DNA of 45,689 bases from Candidatus Phaeomarinobacter ectocarpi. GTDB lineage: Bacteria > Pseudomonadota > Alphaproteobacteria > CGMCC-115125. Positions 34,914 to 43,290 of the stretch are shown here, piece after piece. The notes below the pieces were generated by a model that searched no databases, was not told the origin of the DNA, and saw nothing but the letters and a program-made list of their open reading frames with translations. The position numbers and the translations under genes were made by a program. The stretch is from the NCBI RefSeq assembly GCF_000689395.1, contig NZ_HG966617.1, forward strand, positions 92,382 to 138,070, read 5' to 3'. How positions within the stretch are numbered: position 1 is the first letter of the stretch; the number at the start of each line of letters is the position of its first letter.

Positions 34914-34956
34914 GGTTTCTCCCTGATGGATTTGGTGAACGAGCGAGTGGGAGCAT

Positions 34957-34994
34957 AAAAAATGCCCGGATCCATCTGGACACGGGCATTTTTC
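34957..34994 (-). terminator. Rho-independent terminator after infC
   Basis: Reading leftward, AAAAATGCCCG pairs with CGGGCATTTTTT around an inner TCCA/TGGA stem. The long T run follows. The A run before it also allows some rightward activity. It begins 15 bases after the infC stop and lies upstream of the HSL hydrolase. Confidence 0.88.
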
Positions 34995-35008
34995 GAAACA
35001 ACAGGTGC

Positions 35009-35548
35009 CTAGCGCGGTGCCAGCACCATGATCATCTGGCGGCCTTCAAGCTTGGGGTGGAGTTCCACCTTGGCAATCTCGTCCACCTGGTCACGGACCT
35101 TGTGGAGTAGTTTCATGCCGAGTTCCTGGTGGGCCATTTCACGGCCGCGGAAGCGCAGGGTGACCTTCACCTTGTCGCCTTCTTCAAAGAAGCGAAGCAT
35201 GTTGCGCATCTTCACGTCGTAATCATGCGTGTCGATGTTCGGGCGCATTTTGATTTCTTTGACGTCGACCGTTTTCTGGTTCTTGCGCGCTTCGGCGGCT
35301 TTCTTCTGGGCCTGATACTTGTATTTGCCCAGATCCATGATCTTGGCGACCGGCGGCTTGGCGGTGGGAGAAACCTCCACCAGATCAAGGCCAACCTCGG
35401 AGGCCATTTCCATGGCGCGGTCTGTGGCGACGACGCCTACATTTTCGCCTTCGGCATCAATCAGCCGAACATCTGGAACATTGATCTGGTCATTGGCGCG
35501 CGGGCCCTCTTGTTTTTGAGGGGGCGCCATATTGGGGCGGCGTGCGAT
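35009..35548 (-). CDS. infC: Translation initiation factor IF-3, probable AUC start
   Basis: 179 residues from an ATC at 35546-35548; the first ATG (35530) would give 173. GGGAGAG lies seven bases upstream of the ATC, whereas the ATG has no ribosome site. The added start ARRPN resembles alphaproteobacterial IF-3 N-termini. The protein has an N-terminal domain ([22 protein letters not shown]), a linker and a C-terminal 30S-binding domain (about 95-175). E. coli infC starts with AUU to allow autoregulation; an AUC here would serve the same purpose. A terminator follows. Confidence 0.9.
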   Translation of the reverse strand: MARRPNMAPPQKQEGPRANDQINVPDVRLIDAEGENVGVVATDRAMEMASEVGLDLVEVSPTAKPPVAKIMDLGKYKYQAQKKAAEARKNQKTVDVKEIKMRPNIDTHDYDVKMRNMLRFFEEGDKVKVTLRFRGREMAHQELGMKLLHKVRDQVDEIAKVELHPKLEGRQMIMVLAPR

Positions 35549-35666
35549 GTCGTTACTCTCCCGTCAGGACGGCGCGGGAGAAACGTTCATTCATACAGTC
35601 CCGCAAGCCCCGTCCAGTGAAACACAAGGTGTTGAAGCGCCTATATTTCGCGAATCCGACTGAAAT
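35549..35666 (-). promoter_or_regulatory. Upstream region of infC
   Basis: This 118-base gap holds the infC ribosome site GGGAGAG (35556-35562) and its presumed promoter. I see no clear -35/-10, no further gene and no terminator for the glycosyltransferase gene that reads into it from the right. Confidence 0.5.
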
Positions 35667-36620
35667 TCAAGTTATTCCGGCAAGTTTCGCCAACGCGGAC
35701 TTAACGTCGTCAGGAGAATGCGCGGAAATCTCCGGCCCGGCGAGGATACTGACCCTTGGTCCGCGCGGTGCGCATAGGGCGGGATCACTGTCTGAGCCAA
35801 ACAGTGCCACGCTCGGTGTGCCGCTGAGCGATATGAGATGCATGGGCCCTGTATCGTTGCCCACAGCCATTTTTGCACTCAGGGCCAGGGTGACGATGTC
35901 ATTGAGGCTAGTGTCTCCGGCAAGATCGAGGGCCGTGGATTCGCTCTCCGCGATGTCCTGCGCGAGGGGTTTTTCGCTCTTCGACCCCAAAATGACCGGG
36001 CGGATGCCTTGTGCGGCCCAATCACGCGCGACCTGCGCAAAATGGCTGGCAGGCCAGCGCTTGGCCGGGCGGTGGGGCGCAGCGCCAGGCACCATGAGAC
36101 CATAGGGCGCATCCGATCCAATCATCTCCACCGCTGATCTGGAGCCGGCAAGCCGTGTGGGATCAGGCATCGGTGTGTCAGCGATGCCGGCATCCCGCAG
36201 CTGCTCGGCCTGTCTATCAATGGTGTGCATGAAATCGCGGCGTGTGTTGGCGTGCGGGTGTGAGCATCCCCGTGCAATGCCGGACCACTCGGTGCGTGGC
36301 CAAAGCAGGTGAAAATACATGGACGAGCGCGAGGACGTCTGAAGGTCATAGACGCGCGTGAACTTTGCCCAGCTCATGCGGCGAACCAGCGACAGCAGTG
36401 ACCCAAAGCCCTTTGTGCGCCCGTCGTCCCAGATGTCGTCGAAATAGCCTGAGTCTTTGGCAAGACCTGCAAAGGCCGGCGTTGTGAGCAAGGTAATGTG
36501 CGCGTGGCCCGTCTCATCCAGCGCATCGTGATGGGTGCGGATGGCGGCAAAGGGACCAAGCGCCTGAACAAAATCCCCAAGCGCGCCCAGCTTGATGATC
36601 AGAATGTTTTCCCTACTCAT
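35667..36620 (-). CDS. Glycosyltransferase family 9 (heptosyltransferase-like)
   Basis: 317 residues. The start RENILIIKLGALGDFVQALG is a GT9 signature. A second one, GNDTGPMHLISLSGTPSVALFG (shown in part, GNDTGPMHLISLSGTPSVAL), lies near the C-terminus, and the middle has MVPGAAPHRPAKRWPASHFA. GT9 enzymes such as WaaC/WaaF transfer heptose from ADP-heptose to the lipopolysaccharide core in the cytoplasm. The precise sugar is not evident. Its ATG overlaps the stop of the GT4 gene by four bases, so the two form one operon for surface polysaccharide or LPS core. Confidence 0.92.
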   Translation of the reverse strand: MSRENILIIKLGALGDFVQALGPFAAIRTHHDALDETGHAHITLLTTPAFAGLAKDSGYFDDIWDDGRTKGFGSLLSLVRRMSWAKFTRVYDLQTSSRSSMYFHLLWPRTEWSGIARGCSHPHANTRRDFMHTIDRQAEQLRDAGIADTPMPDPTRLAGSRSAVEMIGSDAPYGLMVPGAAPHRPAKRWPASHFAQVARDWAAQGIRPVILGSKSEKPLAQDIAESESTALDLAGDTSLNDIVTLALSAKMAVGNDTGPMHLISLSGTPSVALFGSDSDPALCAPRGPRVSILAGPEISAHSPDDVKSALAKLAGIT

Positions 36621-37834
36621 GAAGTTACGGCGGCCTTTCGGGCGCTCGCCGCACCGCTCAGGACATCACGATAAACATCCAGGGTTGAGGCACACATGGC
36701 CGCTGAGGTGAAAGAGCTGAGCGCATGGGCCCGCGCCCGCGCGCCCATCTGAGATGCGTCCTCGGCCGACATGGCAAGCGCGTCATCAAGCACCGACGCG
36801 AGGGCCTCCGCATTGCCGGGCTCAAACAGCCAGCCGGTACGCTGATGGGCAGGGTCCGTGATGAATTGCTCACGCGCCCCGCCATGGTCCGGCGCGATCA
36901 TGCGTTTGCCCATGGCCTGTGCTTCCACGCCGATGCGTCCGAATGGTTCAGGGTCAAGGGAGGCGGAAACGACAATGTCCGCCGCCTTGTAGGCTGCGGC
37001 CATATCGCTGATGTGCCCTGCCAGCGTCACCTGCTCCATGAGGCCAAGATCCGAAATGTGCTGGCGGACTTCCGCTTCAAAGTCTTCCCGCCCCTGTGCA
37101 TCGCCTGCGATGACAAATCTTGCGGGCAGGGTGGTCTTGGCTGCGGCGTCAATCAAAAGCAGCGGACCCTTCCAGCGGGTCAGACGGGCGGGCAGCACAA
37201 CCAAAGGACGGTTGTCGCCCTCAACACCCCATTCGTTCTTCAGCGTCTGAACGCGCGCCTGATCGACGCTGTCGGGATCAAAGGTCTCAAGATCAAAGCC
37301 GCGGGGAATGGGATGTACCGTCTCGACCGGTGTCCCATGGGCCATCATGATGCGATCAGCGGTGAATTGTGAGTTGGCAATCACAGCTTCGCCCCGGGCC
37401 ATCACTGAATTATAGAACACCTTCCAGCGCGGCTTGTCGTGGACCTTGCTATGATACGTCGTGACGAAATGGCGATACTCGGCATTGGCTGCTGCCATGG
37501 CACTCCATGCCGGCGCCCGGCTGCGGGCATGGACGATGGATATGTCGCGCGCCCGGATGATCCGGCGCAGCTTGCCAATGTTTTCCATCATGACCATCGG
37601 GTTCTTGGAGGCGGCATCCATATGAAACACGGTGACGCCCGCCCGCAGCAGCTCCGTTTCAAGCCGCCCCCCACTGGTGGCCACAAACGACCGCCAGCCA
37701 TTAGCCGCAACCGCGCTGGCAATCTCCACGCAGGAGCGCTCAGCACCCCCTGCGTCAAGCTGAGGGATTACCTGCAGCACGCCGGGCTTGGTAAGCTGGC
37801 TGTCCGTGTGTTCCAAGAGCTCTTGTGCTCCCAA
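36617..37834 (-). CDS. Glycosyltransferase family 4 (group 1)
   Basis: 405 residues from a TTG at 37834; a TTG at 37816 is an alternative, because the family core (VLQVIPQLDAGGAERSCVEI) starts about 20 residues in. A GT-B fold is expected. The C-terminal domain has PEPFGRIGVEAQAMGKRMIA, containing the conserved EX7E-type region. It should transfer a sugar from a nucleotide-sugar donor to an LPS or capsule acceptor at the inner membrane. It is coupled to the GT9 gene by a four-base overlap and divergent from an alpha/beta hydrolase, with 22 bases between their starts. Confidence 0.9.
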   Translation of the reverse strand: MGAQELLEHTDSQLTKPGVLQVIPQLDAGGAERSCVEIASAVAANGWRSFVATSGGRLETELLRAGVTVFHMDAASKNPMVMMENIGKLRRIIRARDISIVHARSRAPAWSAMAAANAEYRHFVTTYHSKVHDKPRWKVFYNSVMARGEAVIANSQFTADRIMMAHGTPVETVHPIPRGFDLETFDPDSVDQARVQTLKNEWGVEGDNRPLVVLPARLTRWKGPLLLIDAAAKTTLPARFVIAGDAQGREDFEAEVRQHISDLGLMEQVTLAGHISDMAAAYKAADIVVSASLDPEPFGRIGVEAQAMGKRMIAPDHGGAREQFITDPAHQRTGWLFEPGNAEALASVLDDALAMSAEDASQMGARARAHALSSFTSAAMCASTLDVYRDVLSGAASARKAAVTS

Positions 37835-37856
37835 GTACCAAGTGAATTCAGGCCTT

Positions 37857-38633
37857 ATGACCCAATCAGAAAATACGTTCCAGAACCTTACCCGTCCCGA
37901 CGGCGAAACGCTCGCTTTTCAGGCGCGCGATGGACGCGGCCCCACGGTGGTCTGGTTCGGCGGCTTTAAGTCGGACATGACGGGCACAAAAGCAACCGCG
38001 CTGGACGACTGGGCAAAAGAACGGGGCCAGGCTTTTGTCCGGTTTGACTATTTCGGACACGGGGCATCTTCCGGTGACTTCACAGACGGCACAATTGGTC
38101 GCTGGCTTGAAGGCGGGCTGCAAGTGCTGCGGGACCTGGCTCCCGGCCCTGTGGTTCTGGTTGGGTCCAGCATGGGCGGCTGGCTGTCTCTTCTCGCAGC
38201 CCAAGCGCTGCAGGCTGCAGGCGAAGGCGATCGCCTCAAGGGCATGGTGCTCATCGCGCCGGCCCCGGATTTTACGGAAAAGCTGATGTGGGCCGGGTTT
38301 TCCGACGAAATACGCCGCACGATTATGGACGAGGGCCGGTACAACCAACCATCTGACTATGATGATGAGCCTTACATCATTACCCGTCGGCTAATCGAGG
38401 AAGGCCGGAATCATCTCATCCTCGACAAGCCCATCCCGGTGACCTGCCCTGTGCGCATTCTGCAGGGCATGTGCGACGACGATGTGCCGTGGCAGCACGC
38501 GCTTATGCTGGTGGAAGCCCTGGAGGGCGATGACGTGGCCTATACGCTGGTCAAATCCGGCGACCATCGCCTGTCCACGCCGGCAGACATCGTCCGGCTG
38601 CATCAGGCTCTGGATGATGTTACCGGCACCTAG
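37857..38633 (+). CDS. Alpha/beta hydrolase (serine hydrolase, esterase-like)
   Basis: 258 residues from the ATG at 37857 (MTQSENTFQN); the longer open frame upstream lies inside the GT4 gene on the other strand. The nucleophile elbow is GSSMGGWLSL (Ser about 104), and a late ICPV-like segment and SGDHRLS supply the Asp and His (His about 240). The substrate is unknown. Its stop TAG interlocks with that of the opposing SDR-type gene over four bases (CTAG). Confidence 0.87.
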   Translation: MTQSENTFQNLTRPDGETLAFQARDGRGPTVVWFGGFKSDMTGTKATALDDWAKERGQAFVRFDYFGHGASSGDFTDGTIGRWLEGGLQVLRDLAPGPVVLVGSSMGGWLSLLAAQALQAAGEGDRLKGMVLIAPAPDFTEKLMWAGFSDEIRRTIMDEGRYNQPSDYDDEPYIITRRLIEEGRNHLILDKPIPVTCPVRILQGMCDDDVPWQHALMLVEALEGDDVAYTLVKSGDHRLSTPADIVRLHQALDDVTGT

Positions 38634-39505
38634 GCTTTCCCGTCCCCGGCATCCGCCAGCGCCTTGAGGCCTTCGCGATAGGTCGGGTACTTCAGAACCA
38701 CGCCCAGATCATCCTTGATGCGGTCGTTCTTCACCCGTTTTGATTCCGCATAGAAGCTGCGGCCCATGGGCGACATCTCCGCCTCATCGAAAGGCACCAG
38801 CGGGGGCGGGTCCATGCCCAGTAGCTCGGCTGCATACGCCACAACGTCCTGCGGAGGGCCAGCTTCGTTGTCGCACACATTGAACGGCTGCGTTGGCAGC
38901 CCGCTGGTGGCTGCCGCCTCAAGTATCTGGGCAATGTCATCGACGTGAATGCGCGAGAATACCTGTCCAGGTTTTTCAACCCGACGCGCCTTGCCTTTGC
39001 GCAGGCTGACCAGTTGATTACGCCCGGGTCCATAAATGCCCGCCAGCCGGAACATGTGCAGGGGCACGTTCATCGCAGCAGCCAGATCCTGCCAGACAAG
39101 CTCCGCAGTGACACGCTTTTTGCCGCGTTCGGTCGATGGCAGCAATATGCTGGTCTCATTCACATAGCCACCCTTGCGATCGCCATAAACGCCGGTGGTC
39201 GAAAGATATCCGATCCATTCAAGGCCCTGGATGGCCTGTATGTCATTGCCATGGCTGGCAATCACCGGATCGCCATCGTCGCCCGGGGGCACTGAAGCAA
39301 GCAGATGCGTTGTGCCCGCCAGAGCCTGTGCGGGATCAGCCAGGGGAGCATCACCAAAGATGTGTGCGTCAATGCCCTCGGCGCGTAAGACATCTGCTTT
39401 GTCCTCGCTGCGGCATGTTCCGGCAACCCGCCAGCCTTGCTGCTGCATACGCCGGGCGAAGGTGAGCGCTGAAAAACCAAGGCCAAAACAGAACAGACGG
39501 GGCAT
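38630..39505 (-). CDS. SDR-type NAD(P)-binding protein (extended SDR, epimerase-like)
   Basis: 291 residues from the ATG at 39505 (MPRLFCFGLGFSALTF). The frame extends 650 bases upstream over the TPR gene on the other strand, which is not supported. The N-terminus has a Rossmann-type glycine pattern FGLGFSA. A YLSTTGVYGDRKG stretch holds a Tyr and Lys similar to SDR active sites, although spaced unusually. The C-terminal half contains FSRIHVDDIAQI. It resembles bacterial NAD-dependent epimerase/dehydratase-like proteins of unknown substrate. It converges with the alpha/beta hydrolase gene. Confidence 0.87.
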   Translation of the reverse strand: MPRLFCFGLGFSALTFARRMQQQGWRVAGTCRSEDKADVLRAEGIDAHIFGDAPLADPAQALAGTTHLLASVPPGDDGDPVIASHGNDIQAIQGLEWIGYLSTTGVYGDRKGGYVNETSILLPSTERGKKRVTAELVWQDLAAAMNVPLHMFRLAGIYGPGRNQLVSLRKGKARRVEKPGQVFSRIHVDDIAQILEAAATSGLPTQPFNVCDNEAGPPQDVVAYAAELLGMDPPPLVPFDEAEMSPMGRSFYAESKRVKNDRIKDDLGVVLKYPTYREGLKALADAGDGKA

Positions 39506-39577
39506 CGAGGGAGGAATCCTTTTTGTTGCCAAATGCGCGCCTTGAAATGGCCACCGCTGCGCGCGACGGTAGCGCCC

Positions 39578-40396
39578 ATGAGAGAGATGATAAATGCCGC
39601 ACGATTGTTTTTTCTGTGGGTCGGCCTGCTGATTGTCGGCGTCGCCGTCCTGATGGTGTTCGTGCTGCCCGCCCGCAGCTATGCCCAGGACCTTGATTCC
39701 GCCGCGCGCTACCGTGACTGCCTGCGCCTGGTGGAGGTTGACCCGGACCAGGCGTTCGATCAGGCGATGGAATGGCGCACCAATGGTGGCGGTCCGGCCG
39801 CGCGTCATTGCGAGGCGCTGGCCCTTGTGGAGTTGAAGCTGTACGGCGAAGCCGCCGTGCGTCTGGGTGATCTGGCCGATGCGCCGGGCTCGGGTGAACC
39901 TGAAGACCGGGCCGCCCTGCTGGCCCAAGCGGGCAATGCGTGGCTGCTGGCAGGCAGCGGAGAAAACGCAGCGATTGCCCTGACAGCCGCCCTCAACCTC
40001 ACCCCCGGCGATACCGGGTTTCTGGTCGACCGTGGTCGGGCCTATGCGGCTGCTGGAGATTTTGCTGCTGCAGAAGCGGACCTCAATCAGGCGTTGGCCA
40101 TACGGCCCGATGCTGCGGATGTTCTGGTTCTGCGCGCCGGGGCCAAACGCGCGCAAGGCAAGCTGGATGGAGCCAGCGAAGACATTTCACGTGCCCTCGC
40201 ATTGCAGCCGGACGGTCCCTATGTACTGGTTGAACGCGGCGCCATTCGTCTGGCACAGGGCGATGATGCCGGTGCCCGCGCAGACTGGGTTGCGGTGGCG
40301 CGCATTGTTGGCGAGGTTGGTCCCGAGCATCCCGATGCGGAAGCGCTGAAGGATGCCCAGCGTAGCCTTGAAGACCTGGATGTCGACAAGCCATAA
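39578..40396 (+). CDS. TPR-repeat protein with N-terminal membrane anchor or signal
   Basis: 272 residues from the ATG at 39578. An N-terminal hydrophobic segment (about 7-28) ends in ARSYAQD, a plausible signal-peptidase site (SYA-Q). TPR motifs follow over about 95-260 (for example NAAIALTAALNLTPGDTGFL and DAADVLVLRAGAKRAQGKLD). It is probably periplasmic, or inner-membrane-anchored, and acts in protein-protein contacts; the partner is unknown. It converges on the GST gene with 17 bases between. Confidence 0.87.
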   Translation: MREMINAARLFFLWVGLLIVGVAVLMVFVLPARSYAQDLDSAARYRDCLRLVEVDPDQAFDQAMEWRTNGGGPAARHCEALALVELKLYGEAAVRLGDLADAPGSGEPEDRAALLAQAGNAWLLAGSGENAAIALTAALNLTPGDTGFLVDRGRAYAAAGDFAAAEADLNQALAIRPDAADVLVLRAGAKRAQGKLDGASEDISRALALQPDGPYVLVERGAIRLAQGDDAGARADWVAVARIVGEVGPEHPDAEALKDAQRSLEDLDVDKP

Positions 40397-40413
40397 GACC
40401 ATAACGGCAAGAA

Positions 40414-41106
40414 CTAGAAATCAAGATTGGCGTAGTGGCGCGCCGCAGGCATGCCCGGCACGTTGTCAGCCAGCAACGCCCTGAAGGATGGCCGCGATTT
40501 GATGCGCGCATACCAGTCTTTGGACTGCGGAAAGTCCGACCACGGAACATTGCCAAGATAATCAACCGCCGACAGATGCGCAGCCGCTGTCAGATCTGCA
40601 AGGGTCATTTCTTCCCCGGCGAGCCAGTTGCGGCGTTCCACCAGAAACGAAATATAGTCCAGGTGATAGCTGACATTGTGCATGCCGATGCGCACGGTTT
40701 CGGTGTCCGGCGGGCCGCCACCCAGGTCGCGTGGCAAAAACCGCTTGAGGATTTTTTCGTCGACCAGAGTACGAGTGACTTCCTCGGCAAACTTCTCGTC
40801 GAACCAGTCCGCAATACGCCGCGCTTCTGCGCGTTCAATCGGATTGCCAGGCAACAGAACCAGGCCGCCATCAGGATCGCGATAAAACTCGTCCAGATAC
40901 TCGGTAATCGCACGGTGGCCCGAGAAAATGGCGCCATCCTGCTCAACCAGAACGGGCACGGTGCCAGCGGGATTGAGCGCCAGAAATTCTTCGCGCCGGT
41001 CCCACGGCTTTTCAACCTCCAGTTCGAAGGCGAGTTTCTTTTCCGCAAGCGCCAGGCGGACCTTGCGGCAGAACGGATCAAGAGGCTGATGAATGAGGCG
41101 TCTCAT
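40414..41106 (-). CDS. Glutathione S-transferase family protein
   Basis: 230 residues from the ATG at 41106; a GTG at 41118 would add four. The thioredoxin-like domain begins RRLIHQPLDPFCRKVRLALAE with Cys13 at the active-site position and NPAGTVPVLV with the cis-proline. The C-terminal all-alpha domain spans about 95-225. A Cys in the active site fits omega/beta-type GSTs, with thiol-transfer activity. No metabolic partner is evident nearby. Confidence 0.9.
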   Translation of the reverse strand: MRRLIHQPLDPFCRKVRLALAEKKLAFELEVEKPWDRREEFLALNPAGTVPVLVEQDGAIFSGHRAITEYLDEFYRDPDGGLVLLPGNPIERAEARRIADWFDEKFAEEVTRTLVDEKILKRFLPRDLGGGPPDTETVRIGMHNVSYHLDYISFLVERRNWLAGEEMTLADLTAAAHLSAVDYLGNVPWSDFPQSKDWYARIKSRPSFRALLADNVPGMPAARHYANLDF

Positions 41107-41242
41107 GCTGGGGCGCACTGTAGCTTATTCGCTGGCGCACGCGATGCCCCAATTGGATAAAACCCACAATTGTTTTACCGCCACTATTGCGTAATGAATG
41201 GCGCCTATAGTGAGTGCAGCATGATTCCTCCGGACCCGCCCA

Positions 41243-42043
41243 ATGCCCATTAGCCAACTGATCGTCCTGGCCATTATTCAGGGCCTGACCGAGTTCCTGC
41301 CGATCTCTTCGTCCGGCCATCTGGCACTGGTGGACGAGCTGACCGGCTGGGCCGATCAGGGTGTGCTGATCGATGTGGCGATCCATGTGGGGTCGCTCTT
41401 CGCGGTCCTCATCTATTTTCGTAAAGACGTTGTTGAGCTGATTGTCGGCACGCTAGCCCTGCTCCGTGGGCACGTGACACAGGCAGGACGCTTGGCGCTC
41501 TATCTGGTCGTCGCCAGTGTCCCGATCGGCATCATAGGCTTTTCACTTGCGAGCATGCAGGCCACGGAATTGCTGCGGGCAGCGCAAGTGGTTGCCTGGG
41601 CCAACATGATTTTTGCCGTGTTGCTGTATTGGAGCGACAGGGCCGGCGCGACCGATCAGACCCTTGGAGACATGACCTGGACCCGCGCCATCATTGTCGG
41701 CGTGGCGCAGGTGGCAGCGGTTGTCCCTGGGGCCAGCCGGTCCGGCGTTACGATGATGGCGGCTCGCTTTTTGGGATTTGATCGCAAGGAAGCAGCTCGA
41801 TTCTCAATGCTGCTGGCCATTCCCACCATTCTGGGCGCTGGCTTGGTCGCAACCATGAGGCTTGCCCAGACCAGCGACGTGACGCTGCAAAGCGACGCCG
41901 TCATTGCCGCGATCTTGTCGTTTCTGGTGGCATGGGCGGCGATAGCAGTCTTCATGCGACTGCTGGAACGCATGTCGCTGACACCATTCGTGATTTACCG
42001 CGTGGTGCTTGGCGTGGTCCTGCTGCTGTGGCTGTACATCTAG
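41243..42043 (+). CDS. uppP: Undecaprenyl-diphosphate phosphatase
   Basis: 266 residues with about eight membrane helices. The two UppP/BacA signatures are present: LTEFLPISSSGHLAL (about 16-30) and PGASRSGVTMMAARFLGF (about 163-180). It recycles undecaprenyl pyrophosphate for peptidoglycan and surface polysaccharide synthesis and can confer bacitracin resistance in the family. It is convergent with the NDUFA9-like gene with 15 bases between the stops. Confidence 0.96.
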   Translation: MPISQLIVLAIIQGLTEFLPISSSGHLALVDELTGWADQGVLIDVAIHVGSLFAVLIYFRKDVVELIVGTLALLRGHVTQAGRLALYLVVASVPIGIIGFSLASMQATELLRAAQVVAWANMIFAVLLYWSDRAGATDQTLGDMTWTRAIIVGVAQVAAVVPGASRSGVTMMAARFLGFDRKEAARFSMLLAIPTILGAGLVATMRLAQTSDVTLQSDAVIAAILSFLVAWAAIAVFMRLLERMSLTPFVIYRVVLGVVLLLWLYI

Positions 42044-42058
42044 CCGGCGGAAATGGCG

Positions 42059-43030
42059 CTACACCGTTTCCCGCTTGATATCTTCCGCATACTGACCCTG
42101 ACGACGATACATCCACAAATAGCCCGGCACAATGGCTTCAACTGATTTGGGCGTGATGCCCAGATCTTCGATTGTGCGGTTCTGTGACGTCGCTTCCTCG
42201 CTGACCACATTGTCGGTTTCAAGCATTCGAACCTGGTCCAGCGTCAGCAAGGGGGCGGGGAGCAGTCCCAGAATGCGGCCCTGCAAACGAGCGATTGACC
42301 AGGGGATCGGTGCAAGAATGCGTTTGCGCTGCGTCTCATCGAGAACGATCTGCATCAGTTCCTTGAAGCTGTAGACCGTCGGTCCACCAAGCTCGTAGGT
42401 CTTGCCCTGTGTCGAGGTGTCTTCGAGAGCTGTGCACACCGCATCCGCCACATCATCCACATAGACGGGCTGCATTTTTGTGTGGCCGCCACCAAGAAGC
42501 GGCAGGGCCGGTGAAAATTTTGCCATGGCGGCAAAGCGATTGAAGAAGCCGTCGCCATTCCCGAAAATGATGGACGGACGCAGGATGACAGCGTCCGGGA
42601 AGGCGTCCAGCACAGCAGCTTCGCCCTCAGCTTTGGAAGACGCATATTTGGCAGGGCTGTCTGGATCAGCACCGATTGCCGAGACGTGCACGAGCCGTTC
42701 AACGCCTTTCGCCTTGGCCGACCATGCAATGCGCCCGGCTGCTTCTGCCTGAAGGGCATCAAATTTCTGCTTGCCACTTTCATACAGAATGCCGACCAGA
42801 TTGACCGCCATGTCGGCACCGGAAAGCGCGCGGGCGACGGATTCATCGTCCTTGATGTCGGCATAAACCGCTTCCACCTGTCCCGGCAGGCCCATGGTGC
42901 GCACAAATCCTGCAAGCGAGGGGCGCCGTACGGCTGCCCGCACCCGGTATCCACGCTTTGCCAGTTCCCGGACCACGTGGCGGCCCACAAAACCGGATCC
43001 ACCAAAGACTGTTACGATTTTCGCGCTCAC
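42059..43030 (-). CDS. NDUFA9-like NAD(P)-binding protein (complex I accessory-type)
   Basis: 323 residues from a GTG start at 43030, supported by AAGGAAG about eight bases upstream. The Rossmann motif is VFGGSGFVGRHVV (GGSGFVG about 10-16). It continues as an atypical SDR (NmrA/NDUFA9 group), with VHVSAIGADPDSPAKYASSKAEGE and a late YELGGPTVYSF. In mitochondria the homologue is an accessory subunit of complex I. The bacterial form may likewise assist complex I or quinone biology, but this is inferred from family only. Its upstream region carries 15-bp tandem repeats. Confidence 0.9.
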   Translation of the reverse strand: MSAKIVTVFGGSGFVGRHVVRELAKRGYRVRAAVRRPSLAGFVRTMGLPGQVEAVYADIKDDESVARALSGADMAVNLVGILYESGKQKFDALQAEAAGRIAWSAKAKGVERLVHVSAIGADPDSPAKYASSKAEGEAAVLDAFPDAVILRPSIIFGNGDGFFNRFAAMAKFSPALPLLGGGHTKMQPVYVDDVADAVCTALEDTSTQGKTYELGGPTVYSFKELMQIVLDETQRKRILAPIPWSIARLQGRILGLLPAPLLTLDQVRMLETDNVVSEEATSQNRTIEDLGITPKSVEAIVPGYLWMYRRQGQYAEDIKRETV

Positions 43031-43042
43031 GCCGCGTCTTCC

Positions 43043-43102
43043 TTATTCCAGGCTGGCTTGTTCAAGGTTGGCTTATTCAAGGCTGGCCTGTTCAAAGCCG
43101 GA
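43043..43102. repeat. 15-bp tandem repeats upstream of the NDUFA9-like gene
   Basis: Four consecutive imperfect copies are TTATTCCAGGCTGGC, TTGTTCAAGGTTGGC, TTATTCAAGGCTGGC and CTGTTCAAAGCCGGA. Copies 1 and 3 differ at one position. They begin 13 bases upstream of the GTG start and lie in the 5' leader. Confidence 0.85.
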
Positions 43103-43290
43103 TCAAGCCGTAGTTGATTTGCTGACACCCTAAATAGCGCAGCTGGGCATATGCGCCTAGGGGGCTCATGGGCCCGCGCTGATTTGGCCCGATCGCGCAG
43201 CGGGCACGCCGTTTGGTTTGGCAGGCCCGGTCCAGCGCTCTAGGCTTTGTGTGAACCGCGCAAAAGACGAACATCCCGGGAAAACCCTTC
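43103..43290 (+). promoter_or_regulatory. Promoter region between the NDUFA9-like and P450 genes
   Basis: The 188 bases between the repeats and the P450 ATG should contain promoters for both divergent genes. I see no clear -35/-10, operator or terminator. A weak GGGAAAA lies before the P450 ATG. Confidence 0.4.

Noticed and set aside
39506-40156. Long N-terminal extension of the SDR-type gene
   Set aside because: The extension overlaps the TPR gene on the other strand and lacks Rossmann or signal features; the ATG at 39505 starts the fold.
43043-43102. Coding origin of the 15-bp repeats
   Set aside because: Frames through them have no ribosome site or flanking protein family; treated as leader repeats.
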